Source: Belnapia rosea
GTDB taxonomy: Bacteria > Pseudomonadota > Alphaproteobacteria > Acetobacterales > Acetobacteraceae
Assembly: GCF_900101615.1 (NCBI RefSeq)
Contig: NZ_FMZX01000001.1
Span: forward strand, 1,054,001-1,118,000
DNA length: 64,000 nucleotides
Direction of reading: 5' to 3'
The notes below the pieces were generated by a model, which was not told the DNA's origin, ran no database searches, and saw nothing but the letters and a program-made list of their open reading frames with translations. Every line of letters begins with the position of its first letter. Positions within the stretch are counted from its first letter, which is position 1. The translations under genes and the position numbers were made by a program. Shown here piece by piece: positions 44,766-54,615 of this stretch.

Positions 44766-46421
44766 CTATCCAGCCGCCTTCGCCAGCGCCCGCAGCCAGA
44801 TGGCGACCGCCGCCGCGCCGGCATCCGGCACGCCGATCGCCCGTTCGCCGAGGTAGCTTGCCCGTCCGAGGCGTGGGGCCATGGCGGTGGTCGCCGCCGC
44901 GCCGGCCTCGGCCGCCTCCGCCGCGGCGGCAAGCCCCCCCTGCGCCAGAGCCTTGGCCGCAGGCGCCAGCGCATCGACCATGGTGCGGTCCCCTGGCTGC
45001 GCACCACCGAGCTCGGTGATGGCTTCGGTCGCTGCCTGGAGAGCGGCCGCCCAATCCGCCGGCCCCGGCATGGATGGCAGAACCCGGGCGGCGCGCAGCA
45101 GGCCGGCGGCATAGAAGGGGCCGGAGCTGCCGCCGAGGGCACGACGCAGCGCCTCCCCCATCGCCGCCAGCGCGATGGGCGGATCGGCCCAAGCAGCATC
45201 CGGCATCGCCCTGAGGGCGGCTGCGCCGCGGGCCATGCTGATCCCGAGATCGCCATCGCCAGCGGCGGCGTCGAGCTCGGTGAGCCGCGGCTCCGCCGCC
45301 TCCAGCGCGGCTGCAATTGCCATGGCTGCGGCGCACAGCCGAGGCGCCAGCGGCCCCATCGAGGCAGCGGGCGCGGGTGCGGCCGGCGGGGCTGCCAGCA
45401 CCAGCCGTGGCGCGATGCGGCCATCGCCTGGCCAGGCCGGCGCCTCGCCGGGCGCATCCAGCAGGGCGAGGCGGGCATCGTCCAGCGTCAGCAGCGAGAG
45501 CGAGCAGCCCGGCATCTCGATCGCAGTGAGGAAATTGCCGGCCCAGGCGCGCTCCACCACCAGCTCCCGCTCGCGCAGCAGCCCGATGGCACGGCGGGCG
45601 ACGATGGCGAGTTCCATCGGCGGGGTGCCGCCGAGGCCGTTGACCAGCAACGCCACCCGGTCCCCGGCGCCGAGGCCGCGATCGGCCAGGATCATGCCGA
45701 GCATCCGCTCGACCAGCGCATCCGCCGAGGCCATCGCCCCGCGCTCGACACCCTGCTCGCCATGGATGCCGAGGCCGAGCTCGATCTCCTCCTCGCCGAG
45801 GGTGAAGCCTGGCTTGCCCGCCGCCGGGACGGTGCAGGCGCCGAGCGCGACGCCCATGCTGCCGAGCTCCTCCGCCGCGGCGCGGGCGATGGCGGCCACC
45901 TGCCCCGCCCCCTGCCCCGCGGCCGCCGCGGCGCCCGCCAGCTTGTGGATCAGCACGGTGCCGGCGATGCCGCGCCGCCGGTCGGGCGGGACCATGTCGC
46001 GCAGCGCCACGTCATCGGCGACGACCACGACCTCGCAGGGGATGCCCTCGGCCCGCGCCAGCTCGGCGGCGAGGCCGAAATTCAGCCGGTCGCCGGTGTA
46101 GTTCTTGACGATCAGCACCGCCCCGGCCGGCCCGGCCGCGGCGCGAATGCCGGCCAGCACCGCATCGACGCTCGGCGAGGTGAAGACATCACCGGCGATG
46201 GCCCCCGCCAGCAGCCCCGGGCCGACATAGCCCGCATGGGCCGGCTCATGCCCGGCCCCGCCACCCGAGAGCACCGCGACCGGCCGCGCCTCGGGCGGCG
46301 GCAGCCCGGCACGGACCACGACCTCCTCGTTCTCCAGCAAGGCGAGTCCGGGGTGCAGGTCGCAGAGGCCCTCGAGCATCTCCCGCACCACCTGGCGCGG
46401 GTCGTTGACCAGCTTCTTCAT
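44766..46421 (-). CDS. dhaKL: ATP-dependent dihydroxyacetone kinase (fused DhaK-DhaL)
   Basis: A 551-residue kinase with the DhaK domain at about 1-340 and the DhaL domain at about 360-545. DhaK carries LSGGGAGHEPAHAGYVG, IVKNYTGDRLNFGLA and His220 in LGLGIHGEQG, which binds the substrate as a hemiaminal. DhaL carries AAAGDGDLGISMARG (Asp389 and Asp391, metal-ATP) and GGSSGPFYAAGL. The one-chain form uses ATP rather than a PTS phosphate donor. It lies 18 bp after pyk in a three-gene carbohydrate-kinase group, so transcription with pyk is likely. Confidence 0.94.
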   Translation of the reverse strand: MKKLVNDPRQVVREMLEGLCDLHPGLALLENEEVVVRAGLPPPEARPVAVLSGGGAGHEPAHAGYVGPGLLAGAIAGDVFTSPSVDAVLAGIRAAAGPAGAVLIVKNYTGDRLNFGLAAELARAEGIPCEVVVVADDVALRDMVPPDRRRGIAGTVLIHKLAGAAAAAGQGAGQVAAIARAAAEELGSMGVALGACTVPAAGKPGFTLGEEEIELGLGIHGEQGVERGAMASADALVERMLGMILADRGLGAGDRVALLVNGLGGTPPMELAIVARRAIGLLRERELVVERAWAGNFLTAIEMPGCSLSLLTLDDARLALLDAPGEAPAWPGDGRIAPRLVLAAPPAAPAPAASMGPLAPRLCAAAMAIAAALEAAEPRLTELDAAAGDGDLGISMARGAAALRAMPDAAWADPPIALAAMGEALRRALGGSSGPFYAAGLLRAARVLPSMPGPADWAAALQAATEAITELGGAQPGDRTMVDALAPAAKALAQGGLAAAAEAAEAGAAATTAMAPRLGRASYLGERAIGVPDAGAAAVAIWLRALAKAAG

Positions 46422-46439
46422 CCCGCCTCTCCCTGTGCC

Positions 46440-48083
46440 CTATTTCACGCTCGCCACCCGCAACGCATTCGTCGTGCCTGGCGTGGCGAAGGGTACCCCC
46501 GCGGTCACCACGACCTCCTGCCCCGGCGTGGCGAATCCTTCCGTCTGCGCGGCGCGCAACGCCTTCGCCACCATGTCGGACATCGAATGCGGCTCCTGCG
46601 CGACCAGCGGATGCACGCCCCAGACGACGGCCAGGCGCCGCGCGCTCTCGATGCTGGCGGTCAGGCCGAGGATCGGGCAATCCGGCCGCTCCCGCGCCAC
46701 GCGCAGGGTCGTCGAGCCGGTGGAGGTGAAGGTCGCGATCACCTGCGCCTGGATGGTATGCGCCACCTGCCGCGCTGCCGCGGCGATCGCGCCGGCGCTG
46801 GTCGCCTCCGGCTCTGGCCGGGAGTTGTTGGTGAGCGACCGCCAGTCCGGGTCCTGCTCCACCCGGGCCACGATGCGGTCCATCATGTTGACCGCCTCGA
46901 ACGGATATTGCCCCGCCGCGGTCTCGGCCGAGAGCATCACCGCATCCGCGCCGTCGAACACCGCGGTCGCCACATCGGAGGCCTCAGCCCGCGTCGGCGC
47001 CGGGGCGGAGATCATGCTCTCCAGCATCTGCGTGGCGACGACCACCGGCCGCCCCAGCGCCCGCGCCGCGCGGACGATGCGCTTCTGTACCAGCGGCACC
47101 TCCTCCGGCGGCAACTCGACCCCGAGATCGCCACGCGCCACCATGACGCAATCGGCGAGCGTGATGATGGCATCGAGATTCTCGACCGCCTGCGGCTTCT
47201 CCATCTTCACCATGACCAGGGCACGGCCGGCGCAGATCGCCTTGGTCTCGGCTACGTCCTCCGGCCGCTGGACGAAGCTGAGGCCGATATACTCGACCCC
47301 CAGGTCGAGCACGAAGGCGAGGTCCTCGCGGTCCTTCTCGGTCAGCGCCGGGATCGGCAGCGCCACGTCCGGGACGTTGACGCCCTTCCGGTCGGAGAGC
47401 GGGCCGCCCACCATGATCTCCGTCTCCAGGTGGTCCTCGCGGACCCGGGTCACCCGCAGCCGCAGCTTGCCATCGTCGAGCAGCAGCGAGGTGCCGATCT
47501 GCGCCGCCTTGATGATCTCCGGGTGCGGCAGCTGCACCCGCCGCACATCGCCCGGATTGGGGCTGAGGTCGAGGCGGAAGGGCTGGCCGGTCTGCAGCTG
47601 CACCCGCCCGCCCTGGAAGCGCCCGACGCGGAGCTTCGGCCCCTGCACATCGGCCAGGATGCCGATCGGCCGCCCCACCTTCTGCTCGAGCGTCCGGATG
47701 ATGGCGATGCGCTCGGCATGGTCGGCATGGGTGCCATGGGAAAAATTGAGCCGGAATACATCCGCACCCGCACGGTAGAGCCGCTCGATCACCTCGGGCG
47801 AGGAGCTTGCCGGACCCAATGTGGCCACGATCTTGGTCCGGCGGCGGCGGCGTAGCGGTATGCGGGTGGCCATACGGGGCGCGTTCCCTTCTTGCGGGGT
47901 CTGATGGAGGTCGGGCCGCAGCCGGTGCGGTGGCAGGTCGAGCAGGCGGGACAGCTCCGCCACGCGCTCCACCGGCACGCGCTGCCACTGCGAGACGGCG
48001 GCGGGTGAGATGCCAAGCGCGCCGGCGATGCGGGTAACGGCGCCGCGCCGGGCGAGGATGTCTTCCAGGGCTGGATCACGCAT
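46440..48083 (-). CDS. pyk: Pyruvate kinase with an N-terminal Cro/YdaS-like helix-turn-helix domain
   Basis: A 547-residue frame. Residues 1-65 form a Cro/YdaS-like DNA-binding domain (VTRIAGALGISPAAVSQW, then RVPVERVAELSRLL and HRLRPDLH). Residues 71-547 are a full pyruvate kinase, making pyruvate and ATP from PEP and ADP: RTKIVATLGPAS, VFRLNFSHGTHADH, ADVQGPKLRVG, VMVKMEKPQAVENLD, MVARGDLGVEL and TQMLESMI. There is no stop between the two parts. Met71 (ATG at 47873) would give a kinase of normal length, so a full fusion, an internal start, or both are possible. The HTH part has normal codon use for this genome. A dyad lies just upstream (48102-48136). Confidence 0.88.
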   Translation of the reverse strand: MRDPALEDILARRGAVTRIAGALGISPAAVSQWQRVPVERVAELSRLLDLPPHRLRPDLHQTPQEGNAPRMATRIPLRRRRRTKIVATLGPASSSPEVIERLYRAGADVFRLNFSHGTHADHAERIAIIRTLEQKVGRPIGILADVQGPKLRVGRFQGGRVQLQTGQPFRLDLSPNPGDVRRVQLPHPEIIKAAQIGTSLLLDDGKLRLRVTRVREDHLETEIMVGGPLSDRKGVNVPDVALPIPALTEKDREDLAFVLDLGVEYIGLSFVQRPEDVAETKAICAGRALVMVKMEKPQAVENLDAIITLADCVMVARGDLGVELPPEEVPLVQKRIVRAARALGRPVVVATQMLESMISAPAPTRAEASDVATAVFDGADAVMLSAETAAGQYPFEAVNMMDRIVARVEQDPDWRSLTNNSRPEPEATSAGAIAAAARQVAHTIQAQVIATFTSTGSTTLRVARERPDCPILGLTASIESARRLAVVWGVHPLVAQEPHSMSDMVAKALRAAQTEGFATPGQEVVVTAGVPFATPGTTNALRVASVK

Positions 48084-48101
48084 GCGCCCAGCTTAGGAAT
48101 G

Positions 48102-48155
48102 TTAAGGTGCGCCGCCTAGGAGCTGGCGCGCCTTAAATTTGAAGGTATCTTTAAG
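48102..48155 (-). promoter_or_regulatory. AT-richer control region with a 12-bp-arm dyad upstream of HTH-pyk
   Basis: TTAAGGTGCGCC (48102-48113) and GGCGCGCCTTAA (48125-48136) form a dyad with one mismatch, 18 bp upstream of the start codon. CTTAAA (48132-48137) and TTTAAG (48150-48155) form a second inverted pair that overlaps the glycerate kinase stop. The repeated TTAAGG/CCTTAA half-sites are the kind of target expected for a Cro-like domain. Binding by the fused domain is inferred. Confidence 0.55.
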
Positions 48156-49473
48156 TTACCAGGATGGCGCGGACATCGTTCACATTGGTCAGCGTCGGCC
48201 CGGTGACGATCAGGTCCGTCAGCGCGGCGAAGACCCCGTAGCTGTCATGCGCCGCCAGCATCGCCCGAGGGTCGAGCCCCGCCGCCCGTGCCCGCGCCAG
48301 GGTATCCGGCGTTGCGATAGCCCCGGCGGCGTCGGATTTGCCGTCGATCCCGTCGGTATCGGCCATCAGCGCCCAGATCCCGGCATGCCCTTCCAGCGCC
48401 AGCGCCAGGCCGAGCAGCCCCTCCATGCTCCGCCCGCCCCGCCCGCGTGCCCCCGCCGGCAGGGTCACCGTCGTCTCGCCGCCCGAGAGCAGCAGGCAAG
48501 GCCGCGCCGCCGGGAGCCCATGCGCGGCGCTGCTGCGGGCGATGCCGGCCAGGACCTTGCCCAGCACGGCCGCCTCGCCCTCCAGCGCATCGCCGAGGAT
48601 GAGGGGGGCGAGGCCGAGCGCCTCCGCCTCCCGCGCCATGGCGCGGAGCGCCAGCATCGGCGTCGCGATCATCCGCAGGTCGGGCGTGCCGAGGCGCGGG
48701 TCGCCCGGCTTCGGGCTTTCCTCCTCTGCCGCCTCCAGATGGCGCATGACCGCGGCGGGCAGCTCCATCTGGTAATGGGCGACGAGTGCGCGGGCCTCGG
48801 CGAAGCTGGTCGGGTCGGGCACGGTCGGGCCGGAGGCGATCACCGCCGGGTCGTCCCCCGGGACGTCGGAGATGGCGAGCGTCACCACCCGCGCCGGATG
48901 GGCCGCTGCCGCCACCCGCCCGCCGGAGAAGGCGGAGAGGTGCTTGCGGATGCAGTTCATCTCCCCGATCGGCGCGCCGGAGCGCAGCAGCTCCCGATTC
49001 ACTGCCATCAGTTCGTCGAGGGTGAGGCCGGGCGCCGGCAGGGTGGAGAGGGAGGAGCCGCCACCCGAGACCAGGAACAGCACCAGGTCATCCGCCGACA
49101 GGCCCCGCAGCAGCCCGAGCATCTCCGCCGCCGCTGCCGCGCCGGCGGCATCCGGCACCGGATGGCTGCCGAAGCGCACCGCGATCCGCCGGCCGGGCGG
49201 CGGAAACAGGCTTTCGCCGCCTCGCGGCGGGGCAACATCCGCGCCATGGGTGGTGATGACGAGGCCCGAAAGGGGCCGGTCCGGCCAGGCCCGCTCGACC
49301 GCCAGCGCCATTTTGGCCGCCGCCTTGCCGACGCCGACCACGATGGTCCGCCCCTGCGGCGGCTCCGGCAGATGGGCGGGCAGCACGGTCAGCGGATCCG
49401 CCGCCGCCAGCGCCGCGGCGAAGACCCGATGCAGTGCCGCCCGTGCCGCCGCGTCGTCCCAGGATGCCGCCAT
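48151..49473 (-). CDS. Glycerate 2-kinase (MOFRL family)
   Basis: A 440-residue glycerate kinase of the DUF4147/MOFRL type, making 2-phosphoglycerate from D-glycerate. VVGVGKAAAKMA, LFLVSGGGSSLSTLP, NCIRKHLSAFSGGR and ISDVPGDDPAVIASGPTVPD lie in the N-terminal domain. LLLSGGETTVTLPAGARGRGGR and LMADTDGIDGKSDAAGA belong to the MOFRL domain. It lies 67 bp upstream of the HTH-pyk gene, so its product feeds the PEP-pyruvate step encoded next door. Confidence 0.93.
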   Translation of the reverse strand: MAASWDDAAARAALHRVFAAALAAADPLTVLPAHLPEPPQGRTIVVGVGKAAAKMALAVERAWPDRPLSGLVITTHGADVAPPRGGESLFPPPGRRIAVRFGSHPVPDAAGAAAAAEMLGLLRGLSADDLVLFLVSGGGSSLSTLPAPGLTLDELMAVNRELLRSGAPIGEMNCIRKHLSAFSGGRVAAAAHPARVVTLAISDVPGDDPAVIASGPTVPDPTSFAEARALVAHYQMELPAAVMRHLEAAEEESPKPGDPRLGTPDLRMIATPMLALRAMAREAEALGLAPLILGDALEGEAAVLGKVLAGIARSSAAHGLPAARPCLLLSGGETTVTLPAGARGRGGRSMEGLLGLALALEGHAGIWALMADTDGIDGKSDAAGAIATPDTLARARAAGLDPRAMLAAHDSYGVFAALTDLIVTGPTLTNVNDVRAILVT

Positions 49474-49569
49474 GCCTCAACTCCCTCCCGCTTGCAGGCC
49501 CGATTGCGGTGCGGAGTATGGCGAAGCGGGCCCGGATGGACCATCTAGGGCCGGAAAGAGGAGAGACCC

Positions 49570-49884
49570 ATGCCGACACCCGAGATCGACCCCGCCACCC
49601 GCACCGAGCTCGAGGCTGCTGCGTTCCGCCGCCTCGTCGAGCACCTCCGCGAGCGGACCGATGTCCAGAACATCGACCTGATGAACCTGGCCGGCTTCTG
49701 CCGGAACTGCCTGTCCAAGTGGTACCGCGGCGCCGCCGAGGAAAAGGGCATCCCGCTGGCTGACCCGGATGCGCGTGAGATCATCTACGGCATGCCCTAC
49801 AAGGAGTGGCAGGCGAAGCACCAGAAGGAGGCGGGCGAGGCACAGAAGGCGCAGTTCGCCGCCTCCAACCCCGGCCATGGTTGA
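49570..49884 (+). CDS. DUF1244-family protein
   Basis: A 104-residue protein recognised by AFRRLVEHLRERTDVQNIDLMNLAGFCRNCLSKWY-like sequence (about residues 18-52) and REIIYGMPYKEWQ. The conserved paired cysteines (FCRNCL) suggest a metal or redox role. Function is unknown. The family is widespread in alphaproteobacteria. It is 63 bp upstream of gapR, a common neighbour. Confidence 0.9.
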   Translation: MPTPEIDPATRTELEAAAFRRLVEHLRERTDVQNIDLMNLAGFCRNCLSKWYRGAAEEKGIPLADPDAREIIYGMPYKEWQAKHQKEAGEAQKAQFAASNPGHG

Positions 49885-49947
49885 TCTTCGTTGCTGCCCG
49901 GCCCTGGGCGCGGTAGGAGCGCCGCCCGCCCTGGAGCCAAGCAACAG

Positions 49948-50253
49948 ATGAGCGACATCGATTTCGAAGACGAAGCCCGGGCCAGCCGCGCCCGGCAAGC
50001 GGCCGATCCCGACCCGGAAGTGGGTGGGATCGCCGTCGATCGCCTGCGGTCCATCATCGAGCGGATCGAGCGGCTCGAGGAGGAGCGCAAGGCCCTCGCC
50101 AACGACATCAAGGACATCTTCGCCGAGGCCAAATCGGCGGGCTTCGATGTGAAGGTGGTCCGCCAGCTGATCTCGCTGCGCAAGAAGGAGCCCGCCGAGG
50201 TGGAGGAGCAGGAGACGCTGCTCGACCTCTACAAGCGCGCCCTCGGCATGTGA
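49948..50253 (+). CDS. gapR: Nucleoid-associated protein GapR (DUF2312)
   Basis: A 101-residue helical DNA-binding protein. [19 protein letters not shown] (coiled coil) and [19 protein letters not shown] match GapR of Caulobacter, which binds overtwisted DNA and helps topoisomerases during replication. The N-terminal 25 residues are acidic and longer than in Caulobacter. The start is the ATG at 49948; an in-frame start at 49891 lies just after the DUF1244 gene and adds low-complexity residues. Confidence 0.92.
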   Translation: MSDIDFEDEARASRARQAADPDPEVGGIAVDRLRSIIERIERLEEERKALANDIKDIFAEAKSAGFDVKVVRQLISLRKKEPAEVEEQETLLDLYKRALGM

Positions 50254-50303
50254 CCGACAACTCGGTTCATTGCTGGAGTTGACGGAACAACCTGTGTGCC
50301 TAT

Positions 50304-53195
50304 GTGCCGGGGCTGGCTGGGCTGGCCCCGGCTTCTCGCCGCCATGAGGTTCCGCTGAAACTGTTACCAGACACCGAGGCCCCATCCCCTGCCGCTGCCT
50401 TCCTCATGGGTGGCGGCGGGATGGGTGCGATGATGCGGGCGGCCGACTGGTCGCTCTCGCCCCTCGGGCCGCCTGACACCTGGCCAGCCTCGCTGCGGAC
50501 GGTGGTGGGGCTGATGCTCGCCTGCCCCCAGCCGATGTTCGTCGCCTGGGGGCCGCAGCTCGGCTTCCTCTACAATGATGGCTACAGGTCCATCCTCGGC
50601 ACCAAGCATCCCTGGGCGCTCGGCCGCCCCTTCCAGCAGATCTGGGCGGAGATCTGGCCGGACATCGCCCCGCTGATCGACCGCGCCATGGGCGGCGAGG
50701 CCACCTGGTCCGAGAACCTGCATCTCGTGATGGAGCGCCACGGCTACCCCGAGGATACCTGGTACACCTTCTCCTACAGCCCGGTGCGGGATGAGGCGGG
50801 CATGGTCGCCGGCATGTTCTGCGCCTGCACCGAGACCACCGGCCAGATTCTCGCCGGCCGGCAACGTGCCGCGGCGGAAGCCGCGCTGCGCGAGAGCGAG
50901 GCGCGCTTCCGCACCATGGCGGACCATGCCCCGGTGATGATCTGGACGACGGAGCCGGACGGGCGCTGCAGCTACCTGAACAGTCGCTGGTACGAATTCA
51001 CCGGCCAGGAGCGAGCGGCCGGCGAGGGATTCGGCTGGCTGGACGCCGTTCATCCCGAGGATCGGCCCCGGGCCGAGGCCGGTTTCCGTACCGCGAATTC
51101 CGGACGGCAGGCCTTCCAGTCCGATTACCGGCTTCGCTGTGCCGATGACGCCTATGCCCATGTGCTGGACACCGCAGCGCCTCGCTTCGGCCAGGCTGGG
51201 GAGTATCTCGGCTATATCGGCTCGGTGATCGACATCTCCGAGCGTCAGGCAGCGGCCCAGTCGGTCACCCTGAGCGAAGCCCGGTTCCGTGCCCTGGTCG
51301 AGGCCTCGGCCCAGATCGTCTGGACCTGTCACCCCGATGGCGGGATGCTGGAGCGCTCCCCCTCCTGGTGCGCCTTCACCGGGCAGGACGAGGCGGACTC
51401 GATCGGCCATGGCTGGCAGCAGGCGGTGCATCCCGATGACCGGTCCCGTGTCGCTGCCGAATGGGCCGCCTGCGTCGCGACGCACGGCACTTACGAGATC
51501 GAGTACCGCCTGCGCCACCATGCCGGCGGCTATCGCTGGACGCTGGCGCGCGGCGTGCCGCTGCAGGATGCCGAAGGACGCATCCTGACCTGGGTCGGGA
51601 TGAACATCGATATCGAGGAGCAGCGCGCCGCCGAGGCGGCCCTGCACCGCCTCAATGCCGAGTTGGAGAATCGCGTCGCCGAGCGCACCCGCGAGCGCGA
51701 CCGGATCTGGCTGCTCTCGCAGGAGCTCATGCTGATCGCCGATTTCGATGGCGTCATCTCGGCGGTCAACCCAGCCTGGTCGCTGCTTCTCGGCTGGGAT
51801 CAGGCCTCCCTCCCCGGCCAACACCTTGTCGACCTGCTGCATCCGGAGGATCTCGAGCCCACGCTCCATGAGATCCGCCGCCTCTCCCAGGGCCAGCCGA
51901 CTCCTCGCTTCGAGAACCGCTACCGGAACCGCGACGGCGGCTGGCACTGGATCTCCTGGACCGCGGTGCCCGCCGACGGGCTGATCCATGCCGTCGGGCG
52001 CGACGTCACCGCCGAGAAATCGGCGGCCGCCGCGTTGCGCGCCGCCGAGGAGCAGTTGCGCCAGGCACAGAAGATGGAGGCGGTCGGCCAGCTCACCGGC
52101 GGCATCGCGCATGATTTCAACAACCTGCTGACCGGCATCATCGGCTCCCTCGCCCTGTTGAAGAAGCGGGTGGCCGAGGGCCGGGTGGCGGAGACGGGAC
52201 GCTATGTGGCCGCGGCGACCGAATCGGCCGAGCGCGCGGCAGCGTTGACCCAGCGGCTGCTGGCCTTCGCCCGCCGCCAGCCGCTCGACCCGCGGGTGGT
52301 CGAGATACCCGGCCTCATCCGCTCCATGGAGGAGTTGCTGCGGCGGACGATCGGCGAGTCCATCACCCTCTCGATCGACATCGCCCCCGACCTCGCGCCG
52401 ACGCTCTGCGACCCCAACCAGCTCGAGAACGCCATCCTCAACCTCGTCATCAACGCCCGCGATGCGATGCCGAAGGGCGGGCGGCTCCGCATCAGCGCCG
52501 CCCCGGTCCGGATCGGCCCCGGCGAGGAGGCATCACCGGGCGATTACATCGGCATCACCGTCACGGATACCGGCAGCGGCATGCAGCCGGCCGTTGCGGC
52601 GCGCGCCTTCGATCCCTTCTTCACGACCAAGCCCATCGGTCAGGGCACCGGGCTCGGGCTGTCGATGATCTATGGCTTCGTCCGGCAGTCGGGCGGAATG
52701 GTCAGCCTGCGCACCGCGCCCGGCGAGGGCACCTCGGTGCGGCTCTGCCTGCCGCACTATGCGGGGGGCGCGACCACGGTGCGCGACAGCGTGCTCGCCG
52801 GCCTCGCCAGCGCGCCGAAGGCCGAACTGGGCGAGACCGTTCTCATCGTCGAGGACGAACCCGTGGTGCGCAGCGTGCTGGTCGAGGTGTTGCGCGACCT
52901 CGGCTACCGCGCCCTGGAGGCGGTTGACGGGCGGGAGGCGCTCAAGCTGCTGGGCGAGGACCGGCGCCTCGACCTCATGGTCACGGATGTCGGCCTGCCG
53001 GGCGGCATGAATGGCCGGCAACTGGCCGATGCGGCGCGGGTGTTGCGGCCGGGGCTCCGCATCCTGTTCGTCACGGGCTATGCCGATGCGGCGGGCCTCT
53101 CCGGCGACAGGCTGGAGCCAGGCATGGCTCTGATCGCCAAGCCCTTCGAGGCCGGGGCCCTTGCCCGGCGGATCCGCGGCCTGATCGAGGCCTGA
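50304..53195 (+). CDS. Hybrid sensor histidine kinase with four PAS-type domains and a receiver
   Basis: A 963-residue cytosolic kinase. An N-terminal PAS-like fold ([18 protein letters not shown] onward) occupies about residues 35-180. PAS domains follow near 195-315, 320-440 and 465-575. The dimerisation box has [20 protein letters not shown] with the phospho-acceptor His, the ATPase domain has DAMPKGG and [12 protein letters not shown], and the C-terminal receiver has LIVEDEPVV and [10 protein letters not shown]. The start is a GTG at 50304; the ATG at 50406 would keep all domains and is possible. The kinase-receiver module closely resembles that of the LOV kinase at 59968-62577. No membrane segment and no adjacent regulator gene are seen. 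Confidence 0.88.
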   Translation: MPGLAGLAPASRRHEVPLKLLPDTEAPSPAAAFLMGGGGMGAMMRAADWSLSPLGPPDTWPASLRTVVGLMLACPQPMFVAWGPQLGFLYNDGYRSILGTKHPWALGRPFQQIWAEIWPDIAPLIDRAMGGEATWSENLHLVMERHGYPEDTWYTFSYSPVRDEAGMVAGMFCACTETTGQILAGRQRAAAEAALRESEARFRTMADHAPVMIWTTEPDGRCSYLNSRWYEFTGQERAAGEGFGWLDAVHPEDRPRAEAGFRTANSGRQAFQSDYRLRCADDAYAHVLDTAAPRFGQAGEYLGYIGSVIDISERQAAAQSVTLSEARFRALVEASAQIVWTCHPDGGMLERSPSWCAFTGQDEADSIGHGWQQAVHPDDRSRVAAEWAACVATHGTYEIEYRLRHHAGGYRWTLARGVPLQDAEGRILTWVGMNIDIEEQRAAEAALHRLNAELENRVAERTRERDRIWLLSQELMLIADFDGVISAVNPAWSLLLGWDQASLPGQHLVDLLHPEDLEPTLHEIRRLSQGQPTPRFENRYRNRDGGWHWISWTAVPADGLIHAVGRDVTAEKSAAAALRAAEEQLRQAQKMEAVGQLTGGIAHDFNNLLTGIIGSLALLKKRVAEGRVAETGRYVAAATESAERAAALTQRLLAFARRQPLDPRVVEIPGLIRSMEELLRRTIGESITLSIDIAPDLAPTLCDPNQLENAILNLVINARDAMPKGGRLRISAAPVRIGPGEEASPGDYIGITVTDTGSGMQPAVAARAFDPFFTTKPIGQGTGLGLSMIYGFVRQSGGMVSLRTAPGEGTSVRLCLPHYAGGATTVRDSVLAGLASAPKAELGETVLIVEDEPVVRSVLVEVLRDLGYRALEAVDGREALKLLGEDRRLDLMVTDVGLPGGMNGRQLADAARVLRPGLRILFVTGYADAAGLSGDRLEPGMALIAKPFEAGALARRIRGLIEA

Positions 53196-53271
53196 GCCGC
53201 AAGCGGCCAGCCGCTACGGATGGATGATCCGTACCTGCCCGCGGAACCCCGGCGATGGCGCCGCGGCAAGC

Positions 53272-53349
53272 TCAGCGGGTCTGCGACAGCGCCGCAGCGG
53301 CGGCCACCAGGCCGAAGGCCCAAGGCAGGATGGAGAGAAGCTCGTTCAT
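53272..53349 (-). CDS. Possible 25-residue membrane peptide
   Basis: MNELLSILPWAFGLVAAAAA followed by LSQTR is one hydrophobic helix. It has a weak GAGGG upstream. No family is known, and it may be chance. Confidence 0.2.
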   Translation of the reverse strand: MNELLSILPWAFGLVAAAAALSQTR

Positions 53350-53486
53350 AACCGGGGACCCTCGGCCGACTGCCGCTCGACCGGCGGCAGCAAAGATTGC
53401 ATGGCGGCAATCTGAGCCGAGGAGACATGACATTCCACTCATCATTCCGGATTGCTGCCATGCAGCATGGGAATGAAAGCTCGCGG

Positions 53487-54071
53487 TTACGTGGCCTCGC
53501 CCTCGGCCTTCCGCCGCTGCTCGCGGAGGCGCGCCGCACCGCCCGGCATCTGCGGATTGATGCCGAGCGCGGCGGAGAGGCTCCGCAGGGCGCCTCTCGC
53601 ATCGCCTGCCTGGTCCTGGATGGCCGAGAGGGTGACGAGAGCGGGCCAGTGGCGCGGCTCCAGCCGCAGCACCTCCTGCAGGTCGCGCGCCGCCGCCGCC
53701 GGATCGCCCGCGCCGAGATAGGCCTGGGCGCGGAGGAACCACGCATCGGCGAATTCCGGCGCCAGGGTGATCGCGGCATCGAAATCCTCGAGTGCCTCAC
53801 CCGACAGCCTTGCCTCAAGGTTGCGGGCACCCCGCCGGAGCAGCAGGGCCGCGGCCGGGCTGGCCCCCTGGGCCCAAAGGGCGCGGATCCGGGCCTCGAC
53901 CAGCGCGGCGCCTGCCTCGTTGGGCGCGGTGCGTAGTGCGTCGAATGCGCGGTCGAGCTCCGCCTTCCGCGCATCCGGGCGCGCCGGGGCCTGGGTTTGG
54001 GCCTGAGTTTGGGCCCGGGACCAGACCAGCGCGGTCCCGGACAGCAGGGCTGACAGCAGGCGCCGCCGCAT
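53487..54071 (-). CDS. Exported TPR-repeat protein
   Basis: A 194-residue protein with a likely signal peptide ([20 protein letters not shown]), then a short Gln/Ala/Pro linker and tetratricopeptide repeats at about residues 70-175 ([23 protein letters not shown] and the following [19 protein letters not shown]). TPR domains bind partner proteins. The start could be the ATG at 54071 or one at 54086 that overlaps the zur end by eight bases. It is downstream of zur and probably shares its transcript. The partner is unknown. Confidence 0.8.
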   Translation of the reverse strand: MRRRLLSALLSGTALVWSRAQTQAQTQAPARPDARKAELDRAFDALRTAPNEAGAALVEARIRALWAQGASPAAALLLRRGARNLEARLSGEALEDFDAAITLAPEFADAWFLRAQAYLGAGDPAAAARDLQEVLRLEPRHWPALVTLSAIQDQAGDARGALRSLSAALGINPQMPGGAARLREQRRKAEGEAT

Positions 54072-54078
54072 CGGCCGG

Positions 54079-54588
54079 TCACCCATGCGCGGCATGGTGC
54101 GCGCCCTCCGCCCCACGGCAGACGGCGCAGATACCCTCCGCCTCGACGGTGCTGCGGCGCAGGTCGAAGCCGGCGGCGGCGGCGGCGCGGTGCAGCGCCA
54201 GCGCGACGCCCGGATCGCTGATCTCGGTCGTGCCGCCGCAGCGGGCGCAGATGAGGAACTGGTGCGGGTGGTCATGCGCCGCGCCGCAGTCGCAATCCTC
54301 CGGATGGTCCTCGACCTCGGCACAGCCGATGAAGGCACCGAGCCGCTCCACCTTGTGGATCAGCCCCTGCTCCACCAGGAAGTCGAGCGCCCGGTAGACC
54401 GTGGGCGGGGCGGCGCCGGCGCGGCTGGCCTTCAGCCGGTCGAGCAGCGCATAGGCACCGACCGGCTGGCCGCTCTCCAGCACCAGGCGCAGGACCTGCC
54501 GGCGCAATTCGGTCAGCTGGGCGCCGCGGCGGGCGCAGAGCGCCGCGGCGCGGTCGAGGCTCGCCTCGAGCGGGGCGGCATCGGGCAT
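54079..54588 (-). CDS. zur: Fur-family regulator, Zur type
   Basis: A 169-residue Fur-family repressor. The winged-helix part has [14 protein letters not shown] and [21 protein letters not shown]. Between them and the dimerisation domain is a His/Cys/Asp-rich stretch, [19 protein letters not shown]. Structural zinc cysteines are in ICARCGG and ICAVCRG. The ATG at 54588 is preceded by GGAGGAG; the ATG at 54600 would place that site inside the gene. The Zur call rests on the neighbouring hisI and COG0523 genes and on the His/Cys-rich loop. An iron-type Fur or PerR cannot be fully excluded. Confidence 0.8.
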   Translation of the reverse strand: MPDAAPLEASLDRAAALCARRGAQLTELRRQVLRLVLESGQPVGAYALLDRLKASRAGAAPPTVYRALDFLVEQGLIHKVERLGAFIGCAEVEDHPEDCDCGAAHDHPHQFLICARCGGTTEISDPGVALALHRAAAAAGFDLRRSTVEAEGICAVCRGAEGAHHAAHG

Positions 54589-54615
54589 GGGCTCCTCCAT
54601 CCGGGCATCCTGCCC

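Noticed and set aside
44520-47855. A 1,111-codon frame on the plus strand across dhaKL and pyk
   Set aside because: It is antisense to two certain enzymes; the long open frame follows from GC-rich codon use.
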